Below, piece after piece: positions 23,518 through 34,517 of a stretch of 64,000 nucleotides of DNA. Under the pieces are notes generated by a model that was given only the letters and a program-made list of their open reading frames with translations, ran no database searches and was not told the DNA's origin. Position 1 is the first letter of the stretch. Each line of letters opens with the position of its first letter. This DNA is from Isoetes taiwanensis (Eukaryota > Streptophyta > Lycopodiopsida > Isoetales > Isoetaceae), in contig JAJEKV010000009.1 of assembly GCA_021234155.1 (NCBI GenBank), positions 7,613,546-7,677,545 on the forward strand. Direction: 5' to 3'. The translations under genes and the position numbers were made by a program.

Positions 23518-25830
23518 GTAAATAACTAAGGGGATTCTTGGCCCACTGCAAATAGACAATTTGTGCAAATATCACCGCAAGCACATGTACATGGAGTAAA
23601 GCAACATATAAATGATTCCAAGTACATATTAGAAAATAATGTCTGGTGGCTTTAAAACAATATTGCCCTAGAAATATCAGTATCAAAAGACCAAGTATCT
23701 AGAGCTACTTTTCTGCTGACTGCTATTGGATCATGATTGGCACGGATATATGACATTAGCAGTCACCCAGAAGTGGAATTAAGACTATTACACCTGGAAA
23801 TCTTTACAGGAGAAAGCATTATAGGCATGTCCTTGTGACTTAAACGCTAGGGAAGAATAGAAAGATAACAACAAAAGTAGCATGTAAAGGAATCAAGAAA
23901 AGAGAGAAAACATGATTTAATGATTTGGTGTTTCTGTCATTGTTGTTGAAGGGCAGGTCTTGGCAGTTTAAAACCATATCATATTTGTTGACTTTTTATG
24001 CTCAAGCTCTTTTACATGACATACACATTTCTTTTTACGAAATTACAGATCTACTAAAAAGCCAGATGCACTTTCTAGAAAGCAAATTCAATCATGTCCA
24101 CAAAAGGACAGATTCCAAACGCTCAAATAAGATTGGAGCTAGATAGATATTTGAGGTTGGAAAAATAGTCATAATAATGGGTTTGTCAACAGAATTGCAT
24201 CTTGCATACATTGGCACCATTTGAAATTTGTGTAAGGGCTCTTACCTATAATATGTAAAAAGCAGAACTACGGCATGCAAACTGCCCATTGCCCCTTCAG
24301 CTACTAACTTGCTTTTGTGCTCCTGAACTCCCAAAAGAGAAAGGAAAAAAAGATTGTCAACAAAAATGTAGAGCACAAAAGGAAGCACATGTTATATACT
24401 CTCAATACTTTGAAAATAAGTCTCAAAGAATACATTCTGTATTCATTGTATTTTTATAGTATTTGCTGGTGTCTCATCTAAAAGAAGCAGAAAACAAAGT
24501 TGAAACAAAGGCAGTTATCATTTGAACAGAAGCTTGCTTTTAAAAAGCAACTGCGCATTCATAAGATGGGTACCTCGTTGATACCAATGGGTAGATAGAG
24601 CAAATCGGAGTTGGATATAAACTTGTACTGCAATCTCATCCTTCTGATTTAGAGGATTTTTTAACACCAGAAAAATAGAACAACTAATCAGTCATCTGAG
24701 CGAGAGCAGGAGGATTTAGAATCTATATAATACTCTCTTCAAATGCAGTCAATGAGTTCATGTCCCTATAACATGCAGACATTTCAAAGGGCAACTAACC
24801 ATAATAATAGGTAAATAACTTGTTCAAGACTCATACAGATACATTATGACCATACTATGGACCTGTTGCTCTATTACAAACCAAGAAGTATATGTCATCA
24901 CCATGCATTGATGCAAACAGATGAACTAAAGAAAACCACAACATTAAAATCTAGAAAACAAACTTCTTGAGAAGTTTTTGTCCCCTACATAACAGCTTAC
25001 TGTTTTGCCCTAATCAATCAATTCCCTAACCTTTTTTCTCAGAAGACATCAGCATCTAAAGATGGCTATAACTTGAAAACAATTTGCTATTCTTACTTAT
25101 TATAATTGTTTGAATGAGTTTCAATCTTACTCACTTGTGTGATGTAGGTGGCAGATCTGTCAGAAGGCCAGGAGACGGATTCCACTAACACCGACATGGT
25201 TCTTGCCATGCAAATATAGACCAATCCTATGCAAATATAGAAACGTACTTATGCCCGGCTCGAACAATTCTTAGGTCGAATACCATGTAAACATCCAGTC
25301 AAGGACTATATCATGCTACAGAAAGACAGAAAAATGAAATAGGAAGTTTTACCTGCACAACGACATTGCAAGATGCAGTTTTCAGTGCAGATCAAAGTGG
25401 CCCAAGTGCTCAGACACCACATGTCTTTCATGCTCTCCATGCCGCCAAAAATCGGGGGAGCATAATCCAGAAATCCAAATTTCCAAATCATAATGAAAGC
25501 ACATTCCATACCCACCGCATAGTAGCCCAAGATCCTTTCCAAGAGGGCTAAGAGGGGCATGTGCTTCAACGGTGGCCGTGGCTGTGGAAGAGCGCAGAAG
25601 CTCCCATGCCGGGATCAACACTGCAGAAAAACTGATTCACAACCCATACGAATTCACCATAATAAAACCATAATAAAACTATGCTTCAACCTCTAGATTA
25701 TCAGCTTGAATGCATCCCTGCTGCAAGCTATGGCCCTGAATAAAAAACAGGAACATAATATCACGGCCCCTAACTATAACAATGCCGTGGTGCATGTCCC
25801 GAGGATGGTGCATGGATGGAAGCTTCACTC

Positions 25831-25888
25831 AGCCATCCCAGATAAGAATCCACGAAAACAGCCATCCCAGATAAGAATCCACGAAAAC
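25831..25888. repeat. 29-bp tandem repeat, two units
   Basis: AGCCATCCCAGATAAGAATC followed by CACGAAAAC occurs twice head to tail. Confidence 0.85.
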
Positions 25889-26373
25889 TGGGGGATAATT
25901 CATCGGCCCCAAGAATGCCTATTTCGAAATCATAGTATGACGAAAATGCTCGATTTTTGGAGAACCGGAATCTTTTCCCGGCGGCCAAAACCCTCAAAAC
26001 CTTAAGAAATCAAATTAAGAAAAAATTCTAAAAAGTTTTTGGCATCCCGGAAAAACCAAATTTAAACAATAGGATATAGGAAAGATAAGGCGCTCAATTT
26101 ACAATCAATTTGAATTTGGGCACCTATTGGCTCATTTCACAAGTCCAAACTTGCGCGAATAATTTAGTCAACATAATGAAATTATTTGGATGCAACTGTG
26201 AAATCTCTGCCTTCTCCTTTGTATCTTTTTTCCTTTAGTGCAATCATCAAAGATGCCACGGAATAACTCTAAATTTCAAGTAATTAGCAAGCTATCACCC
26301 TTGAAGTAGAACCATTGCCAAAAAAGCATTTGCTAACAACCCTTCAATTTCTAACAAATGGCCTATCATTCGA

Positions 26374-26563
26374 GGCTAAATAACTCCTCTTAGGCTCAAC
26401 TAACCTAGGAAAAAGCAATCTTATATACAGAATTATTCATTCAATCATATTTCCCTATGCACAAATGATTAGCCGAGCAACTCCTCTCCGGTTAAAAAAA
26501 CCTAGGAACATCAATCATATATGCAGAATTATCTATTCAATCATAATTCCCTATGTACAAACG
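26374..26563. repeat. ~95-bp imperfect tandem repeat
   Basis: Two diverged units share AACTCCTCT, ACCTAGGAA, ATCTTATATACAGAATTAT (second unit ATCATATATGCAGAATTAT) and TTCAATCATA.TTCCCTATG.ACAAA.GA. Many substitutions mark an old duplication. Confidence 0.8.
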
Positions 26564-26989
26564 ACTCGAGGTGCAATGATGGGTTTGCATATTCCTATGC
26601 ATACATAAATAATTCCAAACAATGCACAAACATTTTGCACTATTTTTTATTTGAATTAAACATTCTTTTCTACCAATACACAATGTGGGTTGTGTAAAGT
26701 TGGAAAAACGTGAAATCACACAAATACGTCAAACTAAATTGGTAAAAAATGTTTTGGCCGCCATTGATATTTTTTTTTATCGACTCACTTATTGAGACAA
26801 GGGGAGTCATAGAGGAGAAATGTTCGCGGCGGCCTTGGCTGCCGCGATGAATTTCTTGTTTATATTAAAGTATTAGAAAATATTACAAAAAACTTTTTTC
26901 AAGGGAAGTATAACCCTGCCAGAGATGAAAATAAGAAAGGTATAACTTATTATGCAGAGTCTGTTAAGTGGCAAAGTCTGATTGTGCTG

Positions 26990-27330
26990 AAAAGAGGGTG
27001 ATCTAATGGACTGATCTGAGATGCATGTTATTGCACTTCCTTGCTTTTCCTTTGAATATAGTGTGGAAGGTGTAGTAAATACACATGCATGCTTCCGCCT
27101 TAGCCATGTTATATCTGTCTTTTGAGTCTTTAGCTTGACACAGCAATTCCCTTCGAACATTGAAGTTCTGGTCACAGCAACAACCGCAGGTGCAATTATT
27201 ATCTCCATGCTCTGAAGTGTTGGCCGCTCCAAAGAGTTTTGTCCATTCATTATTGGTGTTGACTTTAACTTTCCTCCATCTGAGCTTCCTTGTTAGCAAA
27301 AATAGAGTATTTGAAATCAAACCCAAGTCA
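26990..27330 (-). pseudogene. Degraded C-terminal tail of the LINE, possibly RNase H
   Basis: Downstream of the zinc-binding domain, in another frame, a segment begins WRKVKVNTNNEW and runs through a cysteine-rich stretch to NMAKAEAC. The start resembles the W-x-K-x-N-x-D/N opening of plant LINE RNase H domains, but the catalytic acidic residues are not convincing. I call it a possible remnant only. Confidence 0.35.
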
Positions 27331-29660
27331 CCCATTAATAATACTCTGAATCCAGTTAATATCATATAATACCTGCTTAATGATTCCTTCAGGGAAAATA
27401 ATTTCACAATGAAAGATGAAAGCATTCCTTCCTTTCCAAATTCTCGAAAGAAGGATGTAAATCCTCCAGTCAATCGGTTTAGAGGGCATGAAGAATTCAT
27501 TCTCATTCAGGGCTACCAAATTCAAGCCAAAAGTATCAGAGGCCAACTCCAAAATCAATTCCGACCATAGGCAAACCCTGAAGAGATGATTCTCATCCTC
27601 CTTACCAGCTAAACACTTGTCACAAACATCAGAATTTGTCATTGATAATCTGAATCTCTTACAGTTGGTTGCCAAGCCTGTATGCCAAAGCTGCCACATG
27701 AAGGCTTTGATTTTAGGGTTGACTGGGCTACTCCACATGAATTTGAGGTTCCTTCTGGCAATATCAGGGGAAACACCCCATTTCAAGTGGATAGTAATCT
27801 CCTCGTTACTCATCAGAAATCTATATGCCATTTTAACTGAGTATCCTGCTTGACCATTATGCTGCCAAGAGTCCATAGAGTTTGACCATCTAATATTAGT
27901 AATTGCCTCGTATAATAATTTAGTGTGATGATCTTCCTCGGCAAGGACAGAGTTTTGGAAGGAGATGATTCCATTGTTGTCAAAAAGATCTCTGATGAGA
28001 ATAATCCCCTTCTCTTTCCACAGTTTAGCTTGCTCAGAAAAATGGCAAGCAAGGCACATATTGGGATTGTCAAGGATAAGGGCCGGGTTCCAGAAAATTG
28101 ACTGCTCCATTGAAAGCCCTTTCTCCCATGTATACATATTCCTGACCTCAAGCCATGCTTTTATCCACTTTTTGATAATTCCTGTAATGTTAGCTGGGAC
28201 CGAAAAGGGGAAGTAAATAGAGTATGGGAGCTCCATCCTAAGAGATCTCCAACCGTATGGATGACATTTGTTGATATAGTGTCTGACTAAGATAGAAATA
28301 GGATGCTTGATCTTATCATGGCACGCTTTGTGGAAGTATTTGGCAGCTAAGACCAATCCCTGTTTTCCAATATTCATGGTACCGAGTCCCCCTTCCTTTT
28401 TGGATTTGCAGCATTCTTCCATAGACACGGGGTGCCAGCATCTCTTATTCTGTCCACAAGCAATGAACTTGCCAATAATACTCTAAAGTTTGTTAGAAAC
28501 CTTTTTGGGAGCCAAGATAACCGAGGATTGATAAATCTGATGAGAAGAAGAGATTACAAAATTGGCAATTATTGCTCTGCCATTTTTGGATAGGTATTTG
28601 GAATTCATGGAATCAACCTTTTTATAAAATTTTTCAATCACCTCACTCCATAAGTCAGATGCATTACTTCTTATAGCAAAAGGGATCCCCAAGATTTTAG
28701 ATTTAGTACAAGGGGTGTGATACTTACAGAGGCTGGCAGCCTGAGTACCCTTGTCAATCACTCTTGACTGAATTGCCGACTTGAGGGGATTGATTTTGCA
28801 GCCTGAGGCCTGTCCAAAATCCTGAAGGATCTGCTGAGTGTTTATAATCGAGTTATGATCCATAGAGATTAAAATAAAGGTATCATCTCTAAAATGTCCA
28901 TTGAGGTTTTGGTCTGCCTGAGGATTCTCAGGGAGTTGAAGACCTTTGATAGAAATTGTTAATCATAGCAACATCTAACCTCTTATGAAGAGCTTCCATA
29001 ACAATTAAAAATAGAAAGGGTGCAAGAGGACAACCTTGTTTAACCCTCCCCATGGAGAAGAAGGGGCTACACTCACCATTTATGAGAACAACAGATCTAG
29101 AATTACCAAGAATGGCCTTCAAAATACCAATACTTTCTTCATTAAAGCCCAAGGCTCTGCAACTCTTAAATAAGAAATTCCAGCTCACCATGTCGAAGGC
29201 TTTGGTGATGTCTAGTTTGAGAAGGGCCACATCTTGTTTGGAATCTTTGGCCCATTGCAGACCCAATATAGCAGTGACCACATTGTCAAGGATATATCTG
29301 TCTTTGAGGTAGGCTGATTGGTTGCTGCTGATTATGGAATCCAGAACCTTCTTAAGTCTAGCAACTAGAGCATCTGCAATAATCTTGTAGATAATATTAC
29401 TCAAAGAGATAGGTCTATAATCTGCAAAAGAGATGGAGGAATCGATTTTCGGGATAAGGGCAATAAGGCTGGTATTAATTCTAGCATCCATACACTTGCA
29501 AATTCTGAACTCATTGGCAAGCTTGGTTATACCATCCCCTAAAATAGGCCAAGCTTTCTTAAAAAATTCAGCAGGTAGTCCATCAGGTCCAGGGGTCTTC
29601 CCATTGTCCATACTCATAATCACTAAGCTCATCATTGACAAAGGGGGAGGTAATCATATC
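27328..29660 (-). pseudogene. LINE reverse transcriptase with zinc-binding C-terminus, broken
   Basis: The frame starting at 29641 reads NGKTPGPDGLPAEFF, LIPKIDSSISFADYRPISL (RT entry), LLKLDITKAFDMVSW (motif A, catalytic Asp) and VKQGCPLAPFLFLIVMEAL (motif B region). After a frameshift near 28930 the catalytic box reads F-R-D-D (about 28890) where YADD is usual. It continues through a leucine-rich thumb (28863-28483), a single in-frame stop at 28483-28485, and a 366-codon stretch to 27328. The last part holds the zinc-binding RT domain: MWSSPVNPKIKAFMWQLW, then C-D-K-C and H-L-F-R-V-C. At least two frameshifts and one stop make it inactive. Confidence 0.85.
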
Positions 29661-29685
29661 ATATTAGCCCCTAACTTTATCGTCT

Positions 29686-30147
29686 TTATTTCCCCCCTTC
29701 CCCGAGGTTAATTTCTTGCACTTTAGGAGGCCGTGAAAAGGTCTCATATTGACTAATTTTGTGTGCAGGCTCCTCTTCCACCTTGATCTCTTGAATTGTG
29801 CACTTTGTGAAATAATCAGGATATTTATCTTGTTTAGAATCCTTTTCTTCTTCTTCCTCACATTCTTTCTCCATTTCAACTTGGTTAACATCTATGAAAT
29901 TCAGAATTGTATCCTCCAAATCTACAACTACGTCATCATTAACTCAGTACATACCTTCTTCTTTCAAGGACATATCTTGTTGTGGCTCACTAGATGATGC
30001 TACATTCGCATATGCACTATCTGCATTATAATCCGGATCATCGTCATCACTATTTTCACTATCCTCGTCATTAGAATCAGATTCTACTTCAAATTGTGCA
30101 ACAACTTTTGGCATTTCACTTAGCGTAATTTCCATTACCATCACCAA
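29686..30147 (-). pseudogene. Acidic linker of the Gypsy polyprotein, truncated
   Basis: Downstream of the protease the frames are strongly acidic: SDSNDEDSENSDDDDPD in one block and KECEEEEEKDSKQDKYPD in the next, separated by a stop. The second ends in PPKVQEINLGEGG, the sequence that precedes reverse transcriptase in plant Gypsy elements, and is then lost at the LINE junction. Confidence 0.65.
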
Positions 30148-30802
30148 TAACTAAACTCCCTCTATGCCAATCGTGTATTGCTCTGGCTTGCAACAACCAT
30201 GGTCGACCTAATAATAATGGATAAGAACATACAGTGGTGGTAGCTTTCAGAACTATATAGTCCATATAGAATACAATATTTGCAATCATGGTTTTTACGC
30301 CTGTAATCATGCCTAAAGGTTTTACTCGTCTCTGATCAGCCATCCTTACTCTAAAATAAACAGAAGAAGGTGCAGGTAGGTCTAATCTTCGAAGAGTTTC
30401 TTCTGGCATAATGTTAACCCCAGATCCGCTGTCAATCACAGCAGAATCTAGCCCTAAATCCCCTATAACAACATGCACAGATGGAGATTTCATATCAAAC
30501 AAAGAGGGCCATATAGAATTAATAGAAACATCCTTCTGCAATCGTAGAGCCGTAGCCACTTCCTTTCTACAGGAAGGGGATAAGGACAATAACTGTGTAA
30601 AGGTGATAGTAGGTCTGATATTACCTAGATCGGCCAACATACCATATGTAGGCATGTCCTTAGAAAGTTTTAGAATTTTCTTGTATTTCCTTTTACTCCT
30701 GCCTAATTTCCTAGGTAACTCTCCAGACTCTTTCTTGTTTAGAGAAGATGGGTTTTCTGCCTCCATAATACCTTTTTCTTCAAATGTGGGCGTGTCATGC
30801 AA
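30116..30802 (-). CDS. Gypsy aspartic protease segment, 228 codons open
   Basis: This open stretch belongs to the Gypsy gag-pol polyprotein. Residues 124-128 read DSGSG, the catalytic D-S-G of retroviral-type aspartic proteases, preceded by hydrophobic AVI and followed by VNIMPEETLRRL. Residues 196-202 read LLLGRPW, followed by ARAIHDWHRGSLVIG, the usual C-terminal flap and strand of plant Gypsy proteases. The basic N-terminus (RSKRKYKK) is a linker. No lesion is visible in the segment itself, but flanking gag is frameshifted and pol is cut off, so it is not expected to work. Confidence 0.8.
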   Translation of the reverse strand: MHDTPTFEEKGIMEAENPSSLNKKESGELPRKLGRSKRKYKKILKLSKDMPTYGMLADLGNIRPTITFTQLLSLSPSCRKEVATALRLQKDVSINSIWPSLFDMKSPSVHVVIGDLGLDSAVIDSGSGVNIMPEETLRRLDLPAPSSVYFRVRMADQRRVKPLGMITGVKTMIANIVFYMDYIVLKATTTVCSYPLLLGRPWLLQARAIHDWHRGSLVIGDGNGNYAK

Positions 30803-31017
30803 AGTCTCCTTGGGAGTGTCTTGGGTGTCACCTAATCCTAAAAATTCGGGCTTTCAAATCTCACACGTCTACTCCTCCTTTGATTATTAGAATTTAATTG
30901 CATCTGATAAATGGGGCATGAATTTTCCTCTATTGGCTCACATAAATTAGAGTCAACCATTTTTTCTTTCCCCTTAGACCCTTTATCCATAGATCGTTGT
31001 GGCAATGATGAGGACAT

Positions 31018-32330
31018 CTACCCTGTGAGTGTAAAACCTTGAGTATTAAAAATGCCACACACAGGTTCAAAACCTACTTCTTTTCGTGGATTGGGACAAT
31101 TAGGAGCTATGTGGCCAATTTCGTGGCACCTATAACATGTCACTTGCCGTTGAGGCCTTGTCGGTCTTGGTGATGGTCTTGAAGATCTATTGTTTGCATC
31201 CTTTCTACCTTGCATAGAAGGGCCAGCAGCATAATCTGGTATTAATTGTGGATTATCTTTTGCACTTGTCTGGATATAATAACTAGGGACACTAGAAGGT
31301 TGCATGACTGGTCTTACATTAGTTCTAGGCCCATTACCTCGCTGCTGGAAATAACATTCATCGTCTGTATGATTACTTCTTCTACAATGATTACACCATT
31401 TTCTAGGATTAGTGAAGGGACATTCATTCGAAAAATGGCCATAACCTTGGCATTGGACACACCATACATTCTTTCAGGGTCCAGGTTGTGACTTGCTAGT
31501 TGTTCCATTTTGAGAGGGTTACATGCTTAGTTTTCAAAGCTTCATCGATGGCTTTCTTAATAGTTGCTTGAATATCCAAGGCAGAAACTTGATTTTGAGA
31601 TATTTGTGATTGTGACAGCCCTCCAGGAGTTGTACCATATGGCATCCTACTATAATCAATTAATTTTGGAGATACATAATGAATATCCATATCCGACACC
31701 TTAGGTTTAATACTTTGGACTATTGGGGCATATAAGCTAAGAATACTTGACATAGAGGAGTTCATTCCTGCTAATTCCAATTGAGATGCAATTTTAATGG
31801 CCGCTTCTAAAGGTAGTAGGTGATTGCAATTTCACAAAAAAAACCCATGTGCTTAGGGAGTCCTTTTATAAACCATCGAATCTGATACTCCACAGAAGCC
31901 TACGAAATCTATTTACATAGCTTTGCACAGACTCCTCTGGCCACATAGTAAAATCTTGCAGTTCATCATCTAGCCTATCTACAAAACCTGCTGACCTAAA
32001 ATTCTCTAAAAGGCATCTTCCAACTCCTTCCAAGTTGTATAAGTTGTGCTCTTCAATGAATCATGATACCATTCGGAAGCTCCTAAAGTCAGTGTGGCTG
32101 GAAAACACCTTAGTCTCTCTATGTTTGTGTTTTCCTGATTTGCCTCGCTCACAGTTAGGAAATGGCTTATATGTGCATCTGGATCCTCGCCAACCTGACC
32201 CCCAAAGGTACTATAGCGATACGCGCAGATTTTGCTGGTATGGTTATCATATTCTATAAAATTTGGCTTTGTCTGTGAAACAGATTCCTTAAATGAAAAT
32301 CTTTCTCCTCTTTTAACTTACGTGCTATCT
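31018..32330 (-). pseudogene. gag: Gypsy gag with three CCHC zinc knuckles, broken
   Basis: The gag core can be read as GEDPDAHISHFLTV, ERLRCFPATLTLGASEWYHD and, after a frameshift near 32010, GFVDRLDDELQDFTMWPEES and YVNRFRRLLWSI, matching the retrotransposon gag domain. A proline-rich linker follows (31780-31496). Then come three zinc knuckles of exact C-x2-C-x4-H-x4-C form: CVQCQGYGHFSNEC, CNHCRRSNHTDDEC and CYRCHEIGHIAPNC. Several frameshifts interrupt the frame. Gag would form the virus-like particle, and the knuckles bind RNA. Confidence 0.8.
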
Positions 32331-32560
32331 CCCTTCTTACAGATCTTTCCCGTCTCAATTGAGCCTGATGCTCTCATTGTTCCTTAGTTAGCGAGGGATA
32401 CATATATCATAGGTATACTATGGGTGGCAAGTCTTGGCTACGACAGTGGCGCTCTCGCTCTTCTGTCTAATCTGGCGCTCGATCCCCTTCCCCTACCTAG
32501 TGTTGCTCCCACCTCTCCCTAGTTCTGTCATTTCTATTAAGATTTGCAGTAGATAGGAAA

Positions 32561-33253
32561 TAACACTGTTTTAGAAATAAGATTTTCTTTCTCACAGTTC
32601 TAGGATGCAAGATTTATGCATCAGGTTAATCCCGCTTCCATAAGCCCGACCGGGCGAAGCCACCAAACATGTAAGGGGTTTTCGTGTGTAGATGACAGGC
32701 ACTAAGCCCAACCTAGGTTAAGGCAATATAAAACAGCTAATTAGTAATACCCAGAAACATCTTAAGATATTCATGCACTAGCTCCACTGCAGCAATATAT
32801 TCAAAGTAGCAAAATTACCAGTTATTTAGTGGCGGGATTGAACCGCTTCAAACCAGGTAATACGATACACCCTATTTCAATTAGTACTCATATGCAGTAG
32901 CATTCACAACAGAATAACATCAGTTTTTTTCTAACCTCTGAGGCAAGGGCAATAAATCATTGTCAAAGCCAGTGACAACAATTAACATCGTAATGGAATG
33001 CAGCATTGATGATTAAATATTCAGAGTATGCTATTCATAATAAATAGTCTGAGAACAAACAAAGTTATCTGCAGTATTTTCAATATGAATAAACCAAATA
33101 TCCACCAGTTTTATCTCACAATCAAGCCATAATCTAACAATAATGGAATTGCATCACAACAAGCTTGATAATAAACAGGAATCATATTCATAGTTTCAAA
33201 TTGTAGAACACATAATGGAATAAAACTTATCTCTAAACGAAATGTATCAGGAG
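32561..33253. other. Non-coding sequence between Gypsy gag and the Copia element
   Basis: No ORF of note. By position this should be the 5' leader and perhaps part of the 5' LTR of the minus-strand Gypsy element. GGTGGCTTCGCCCGGTCGGG on the minus strand near 32645-32664 is a possible primer-binding region, but I cannot assign a tRNA. The sequence resumes beyond the Copia insertion at 38756. Confidence 0.35.
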
Positions 33254-33650
33254 TGTTAACGGAATGGATGCGGTAGTTATCCGCTGCCTTCAAATCCAAC
33301 GCACACCTTCGCCATGTCATCCCCTAAGCCACATAGGCGTGTCCACCTCATTGATCCATGACCAATAGTCATACCCTTTCCAATAGTCATGTCCTTTCCC
33401 ATAAGACATGCCCTCATGACCTTTCATATGCCCTTTCACCTGCCTGTATAAACTGTCCTATTTTCCATATTCAAAGACATTCAACTCAAGCATTGCACAA
33501 TTACGGGGGAGCCCTTCCAGTCTGCAACTGTCTCAAGACAGATATGTATTCTCATATTCATACATGAATATATGATTCCATAATCTATTCAATTATGTAT
33601 GAATATATAAAGTTCTTGTTTTTCTGCCGTATGCATCGTATTTAATTTCA
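33254..33650 (+). repeat. Copia 5' LTR
   Basis: 397 bp, TG...CA ends, preceded by AGGAG. It should hold promoter and polyadenylation signals. The U3 TATA region reads TGTATAAAC here but TATATAAAC in the right LTR. ATGAATATAT occurs twice near the 3' part. Confidence 0.95.
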
Positions 33651-33662
33651 TGGTATCAGAGC
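33651..33662 (+). promoter_or_regulatory. Copia primer binding site
   Basis: TGGTATCAGAGC starts at the base after the LTR and is complementary to the 3' end of plant initiator methionine tRNA, the usual Copia primer. Confidence 0.95.
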
Positions 33663-33684
33663 TTGGTTTCTCACGATCCAAGCA

Positions 33685-33852
33685 ATGGCCAAGAAATCAA
33701 GAATCCAGCGTGCTATTTCTCGCATCAATAAGCGAATCGCACGATGTAGAGAATCAAGAATATGGAAGGCAATATTCAAAGTAAATCAGAGATTAGCAGC
33801 ACGAAGAAAATGGCGTTTACCGCAGAAGAAGCGCATTTTTGAAATTCTCTAA
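33685..33852 (+). CDS. Small basic leader ORF upstream of Copia gag, 55 codons
   Basis: An ATG 34 bases after the start of the primer binding site opens a 55-codon frame ending TAA at 33850-33852, 53 bases before gag. It begins MAKKSRIQRAIS and has 20 Arg/Lys but only two acidic residues. That resembles an RNA-binding arginine-rich peptide, but the region could equally be a structured leader or packaging signal without translation. It is in a different frame from gag and could act as an upstream ORF. I know no family for it. Confidence 0.35.
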   Translation: MAKKSRIQRAISRINKRIARCRESRIWKAIFKVNQRLAARRKWRLPQKKRIFEIL

Positions 33853-33905
33853 ATTTTTTTAGCCCCCCCTGATTGATTTTTTAAAAAAAAAATCAAATCA
33901 TCATT

Positions 33906-34496
33906 ATGGCTGCTACTTTAACCGAGACACATCGTCTCATAGAGAGATTTGACGGCGTCGGTTTCCATCACTGGAAACTTAAAATGAAGATGCTACTTCT
34001 AGAAAAAGATTTATGGAGGATGGTTGATGGTTCTGAAGCGCGACCAACTGCCCAAGAAGAGAAGGCCAAATGGGAGGCCCGAGATGGTAGAGCACTCGCT
34101 GCTATCATATTCAATCTGAAGGACAATGTGGTGACTCATGTCAGCAGCGCCAAAACGTCCAAAGAAGCTTGGGAACATCTAGTTGGTATGTATGAACCTC
34201 AAGATGCATGCACCAAACTTTTTCTAAGAAAACGATTTTATAAATCTCTCCAAATGGTGGAAAATCAAAGCATGGCCGAATTTATCAATGAATTCACGAC
34301 ACTTTTAGAGCAACTTGCCGCAGTTGGCTCTCCAATTCAAGATTCTGATGCAGTGATGACCCTTCTAGGAAGTCTACCTCCTTCCTATGATACTTTTATA
34401 CAATCTATAGGCGCTCAAGCAATGGGAGGCGCCAGATCAGCCGCAGCTGTCTCTAATATCATGGCACTGCAATCCACCATAGCCATGCTTCTTTAA
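33906..34496 (+). CDS. gag: Copia gag, 196 codons, ended by a nonsense codon
   Basis: The ATG at 33906 gives a protein with the Copia gag N-terminus (ETHRLIERFDGVGFHHWKLK) and the UBN2-type core, including AWEHLVGMYEPQDACTKLFL, EFINEFTTLLEQL and LLGSLPPSYDTFIQSI. The frame ends at TAA 34494-34496. The same frame continues directly into a Ser/Asn-rich stretch, a zinc-knuckle-like segment and pol, so this TAA is most simply a C-to-T nonsense change in an originally continuous gag-pol frame. As it stands the product would lack the nucleocapsid part. Confidence 0.9.
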   Translation: MAATLTETHRLIERFDGVGFHHWKLKMKMLLLEKDLWRMVDGSEARPTAQEEKAKWEARDGRALAAIIFNLKDNVVTHVSSAKTSKEAWEHLVGMYEPQDACTKLFLRKRFYKSLQMVENQSMAEFINEFTTLLEQLAAVGSPIQDSDAVMTLLGSLPPSYDTFIQSIGAQAMGGARSAAAVSNIMALQSTIAMLL

Positions 34497-34517
34497 GATG
34501 AAACTAAGAGAAAGTTA

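Larger units (their letters stand above)
22790..26768. other. Intergenic, no gene recognised
   Basis: AT-rich sequence. Minus-strand ORFs of 75-90 codons near 25306-25621 and 25770-25997 have no family resemblance. Small tandem repeats are listed separately. Confidence 0.5.
26770..29690 (-). mobile_element. L1-like LINE, 5'-truncated
   Basis: A minus-strand non-LTR element containing reverse transcriptase, a zinc-binding RT C-terminal domain and a degraded tail, ending in a short poly(A) seen as T-rich sequence at 26771-26778. Coding similarity starts abruptly near 29690, just before the RT block NGKTPGPDG; the endonuclease is missing, as expected of 5' truncation. Directly beyond lies a Gypsy fragment on the same strand, cut off at the same point. 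I could not identify target-site duplications. Confidence 0.85.
29690..32560 (-). mobile_element. Gypsy-type LTR retrotransposon fragment (gag-protease)
   Basis: Minus-strand order is a gag leader with charged residues (about 32400), gag core (about 32280-31830), three zinc knuckles (about 31460-31090), aspartic protease (30802-30116) and an acidic linker (30147-29686). It stops at a stretch reading EINLGEGG, where plant Gypsy polyproteins normally go on into reverse transcriptase. RT, RNase H, integrase and the 3' LTR are absent; a LINE occupies the next 2.9 kb. The 5' leader is split by the Copia insertion at 33254. Confidence 0.85.
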
